A program made the position numbers and the translations under genes. Below the pieces are notes generated by a model. The model saw only the letters and a program-made list of their open reading frames with translations. It was not told the DNA's origin and searched no databases. A stretch of 64,000 nt of DNA from Holothuria scabra (Eukaryota > Echinodermata > Holothuroidea > Aspidochirotida > Holothuriidae): positions 29,406,222 through 29,470,221 of the forward strand of contig CM074195.1 of NCBI GenBank assembly GCA_037179385.1. Direction: 5' to 3'. Of the stretch, positions 61,896 through 64,000 are shown piece by piece. Position 1 is the stretch's first letter; each line of letters starts with the position of its first letter.

Positions 61896-62330
61896 AATTA
61901 CCACCCACAACAACGAAAAAAATAAAATGTACATGTAGATCTTTCGGAAGGTTTAAATAATACATCACGATCGTCATGTTCCCTACTTTACCCATCATCA
62001 CACCTCTGACTTTTTTCATATCCACTAGAGCCTTTTTTGTTTGATCCCAACTCTGACATCATCATTTTTCTCCCCTTCATAACTTTTATCTTGAAATTCA
62101 CCCCATACTTTCTTTTTCTTTGTTGCCAACCTCTCCTTTCTACAAAAAAATCTTTGAGCAGCCCTTCTTGGGCATTGTTATATTCTCCACATAATTTTAA
62201 ACTTTAAAATAACAAATTTACCATAACCAGACACCTTGATATAACACAAATATTAATACGAACCATCTCATACAAATAATATTTACCTACCAATAACAAT
62301 GTTTCCCTCCAACAGAAACTTACTTTATGA
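59753..62330. other. 2.6-kb segment between direct repeats, unrecognised
   Basis: AT-rich but with scattered CpG (gtaacgttg, aacgacgttgacc) and few of the gtactgta-type words common elsewhere in the window. It contains an A30 run (61865-61894) and no ORF longer than about 70 codons. Its relation to the bounding repeats suggests a mobile or inserted unit; I do not recognise the family. Confidence 0.4.
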
Positions 62331-62395
62331 AACAAGACGAACGTCTAGGCAGTTATGGTGCCGACAAACCAAGTCGTCTTATACTTTTAAGGTGA
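62331..62395 (+). repeat. 66-bp direct repeat, right copy
   Basis: This is collinear with 59687-59752 apart from one 1-base gap and several substitutions, some at CpG sites. Confidence 0.75.
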
Positions 62396-62633
62396 TTTGA
62401 CGACTGCTAGTTACTAATAGCTTTTGGACTTTGGGCATGGACTCTACTACTGTAACAAAGAAGTATATTTGCCTTTTAAACAGGATATTCAAGGAGGTTT
62501 ATGGGCTACTTCATTTTCTGTACAATTCGAGCAAACCTATGGTGACGCTCTGTTTAGAATAATCATCCTTCTTTCAGAGAGTTTGAATCCAACTCAATAC
62601 CACAGAGTGCACACACTCTAAAAACACTATGGT

Positions 62634-62762
62634 CAACTATGCACTGACTCAATGGTATGGTCAAAAAGTGACCAATTAATGGTTAGATCTGACCATATAT
62701 TAGTAAATTTTGACCAAAGTTGGAGGTCAATGGTTTGACCATTGTTTAGGTCGGTGCATAGT
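62634..62762. mobile_element. Small MITE-like palindrome with ATGGTCA words
   Basis: aactatgcactgac near the left is inverse to gtcggtgcatagtt at the right. ATGGTCA/TGACCAT recurs about eight times across 62625-62780. Confidence 0.5.
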
Positions 62763-62869
62763 TAATTAAATCAATGGTCAATTCGAGGCAAAGAGATGAA
62801 ATGAACGAACGATTTGGCTAAAAATTTAGGAAAATCGGCCCATGTTTGTACAGAGTTTAGACTGTTGGC

Positions 62870-64000
62870 CCAATCAGCCTGGGGTCCAGGGGGCCGCTTT
62901 AAGGGCCCCTGGTGGGGTTCAGGGGACAAAGCCCTGGTAGGGGTCCATGGAGGGCTGGATACTTTTGTAGGGGGTGGCTGGAGTTTACTATCTAAGCGTA
63001 GGGCCACCGTCAGTTGGCGCGGAGGGTACAAAGAAAATTTTGGATTTTAAAACCTCCCAGATGGCTAGAAATGGCATTTGCCAGGTTTATTTGTCTCTAA
63101 TTCTGGTGAGAAAATTTTTTATTTTTCTAAGATTAAAACACCCTTTTGAGATACTGATTAGCTCGGTTCATTACTCCACTGAACTATGTATCCTAGGATC
63201 GCAAATCCTGAATCCTGTTGAATGTTGCAAGCAGCTGTTCCAGTGCACGCCTGACTGAAGTATAACCAAGGGCGTAGGGAAGCATTTCACTTTTGGGCCA
63301 TATGATTTTTGCCCGAGAAATGTAATTCTGCCTGTAGGACAGTCAAAGCGGAGCGCCACCACTGGTTGAGCGCGGAGCGTCAGAAAATTTGAGAATTCGT
63401 ACCCCTCAGACAGTCAAAAATGACATTTCCCAGCCTTGAAAAGTGGATCCAAGGAGTCGCGTTTTTAAGTTTCAATTGCAGATAAACGTATGTTCGTTTC
63501 CAAACTAAAATTCAGCCAGAAAGACTAAGCGAACGCCACCATTAGTTAGCGCGAAAGCGTTCAAAACATTTTCAAATATCCGACCGCTCAGATAGTTGAA
63601 AATGGCATTTCCCGGGCTTATATGGGGATCCAAGCATTCACTATTTTGAGTTTCCTTTTGTAAAAAATGATCACTTGAAACTTAAATTCTGCTATGAAGC
63701 GGTGTAAGTGGAGCACCACCATAAGTTGGGACGAAGCGTGCAGGAAATTGTGAAAACCTGACCACTTCAGATAGTCAAAACCTTTGCTTGTAGGGGGTCT
63801 TAGAAGCCACTAATTCGAGGGTCTGTTTGCACAAAAATTGTTCACTTGAAACTAAAATGCTGCCAGGAAGACTATCTGCGCGGAACTTCACCGCTGGTTG
63901 GCGCGAAGTGAACAGAAATTTTTAAAAATCGGACCCCTGAGACAGACGAAAATAACATTTCCCAGACTTATAGGGGATCTAAGCAGTCGCTATTTGATCA
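62870..64000 (+). repeat. GC-rich repeat leading into a divergent tandem array of about 175-180 bp
   Basis: After a GC-rich block (62875-62960), a unit with gcgcgaagcg-like, ctcagatagtcaaaa-like and tgacatttcccag-like words recurs. The gcgcg word is near 63017, 63370, 63549, 63729 (degenerate) and 63901. The array continues off the window. Short frames over it are repeat artefacts. Confidence 0.65.

Larger units (their letters stand above)
48040..64000 (+). other. Partial downstream intron of the ACK-family gene
   Basis: The sequence starts at the donor gtaagg. No exon resembling kinase subdomains II-XI, SH3, CRIB or UBA was seen on the + strand before the window ends, so this intron is at least about 16 kb long, unless an exon too short to recognise was missed. 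Confidence 0.6.

Noticed and set aside
59687..62395. LTR retrotransposon
   Set aside because: The direct repeats are only about 66 bp, lack TG...CA ends, and no primer-binding site, polypurine tract or gag/pol frame is visible.

Overview
This is a stretch of AT-rich animal nuclear DNA: sparse coding sequence, very long introns, and dense short transposable elements. It looks like a marine deuterostome invertebrate, most probably an echinoderm such as a sea cucumber. That assignment is an inference from the spliced ACK-family kinase gene, the tRNA-derived SINEs, the abundant MITEs, TTAGGG-type motifs and CpG decay in older repeats. No rRNA or mitochondrial marker is present to confirm it.

Only one gene can be supported. 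It is on the + strand and encodes an ACK/TNK-family (activated CDC42 kinase) non-receptor tyrosine kinase. The exon at 26427-26658 carries the likely start codon and an N-terminal SAM domain. The exon at 47866-48039 carries a linker and the glycine-rich ATP loop of the kinase domain. The intron between them is 21.2 kb, both exons end in phase 0, and the rest of the kinase lies beyond the window after at least 16 kb more intron. Everything from 1 to 26426 is upstream: intergenic DNA, promoter or a 5'UTR intron.

Most of the rest is repeats whose boundaries can be read directly. Two TTAA-flanked MITE families dominate: family A, about 260 bp, and family B, about 305 bp. Several hAT-type elements have exact target duplications: 10248-10627, 20497-20744, 29702-30436 and 53699-55898. 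A 425-bp, 3-bp-TSD family (C) has two near-identical copies at 39622-40046 and 58629-59053. Other items are palindromic elements at 4163-4946 and 6053-6880, a duplicated CpG-decayed repeat (11938-12660 and 21288-21946), at least three kinds of tRNA-derived SINE, a GGTCA-rich repeat at 45.4-47.2 kb, and a divergent tandem array of about 175-180 bp running off the right end.

The most interesting structures are: a 2.2-kb CpG-rich hAT-like insertion that splits a SINE and carries promoter-like motifs; a hAT element whose ends are packed with GTTTAAAC palindromes; MITE family A, which spreads a paired E-box/CCAAT module through the locus; and 66-bp direct repeats bounding a compositionally distinct 2.6-kb segment (59687-62395). 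No autonomous transposase, CRISPR array, rRNA or functional tRNA gene was found.
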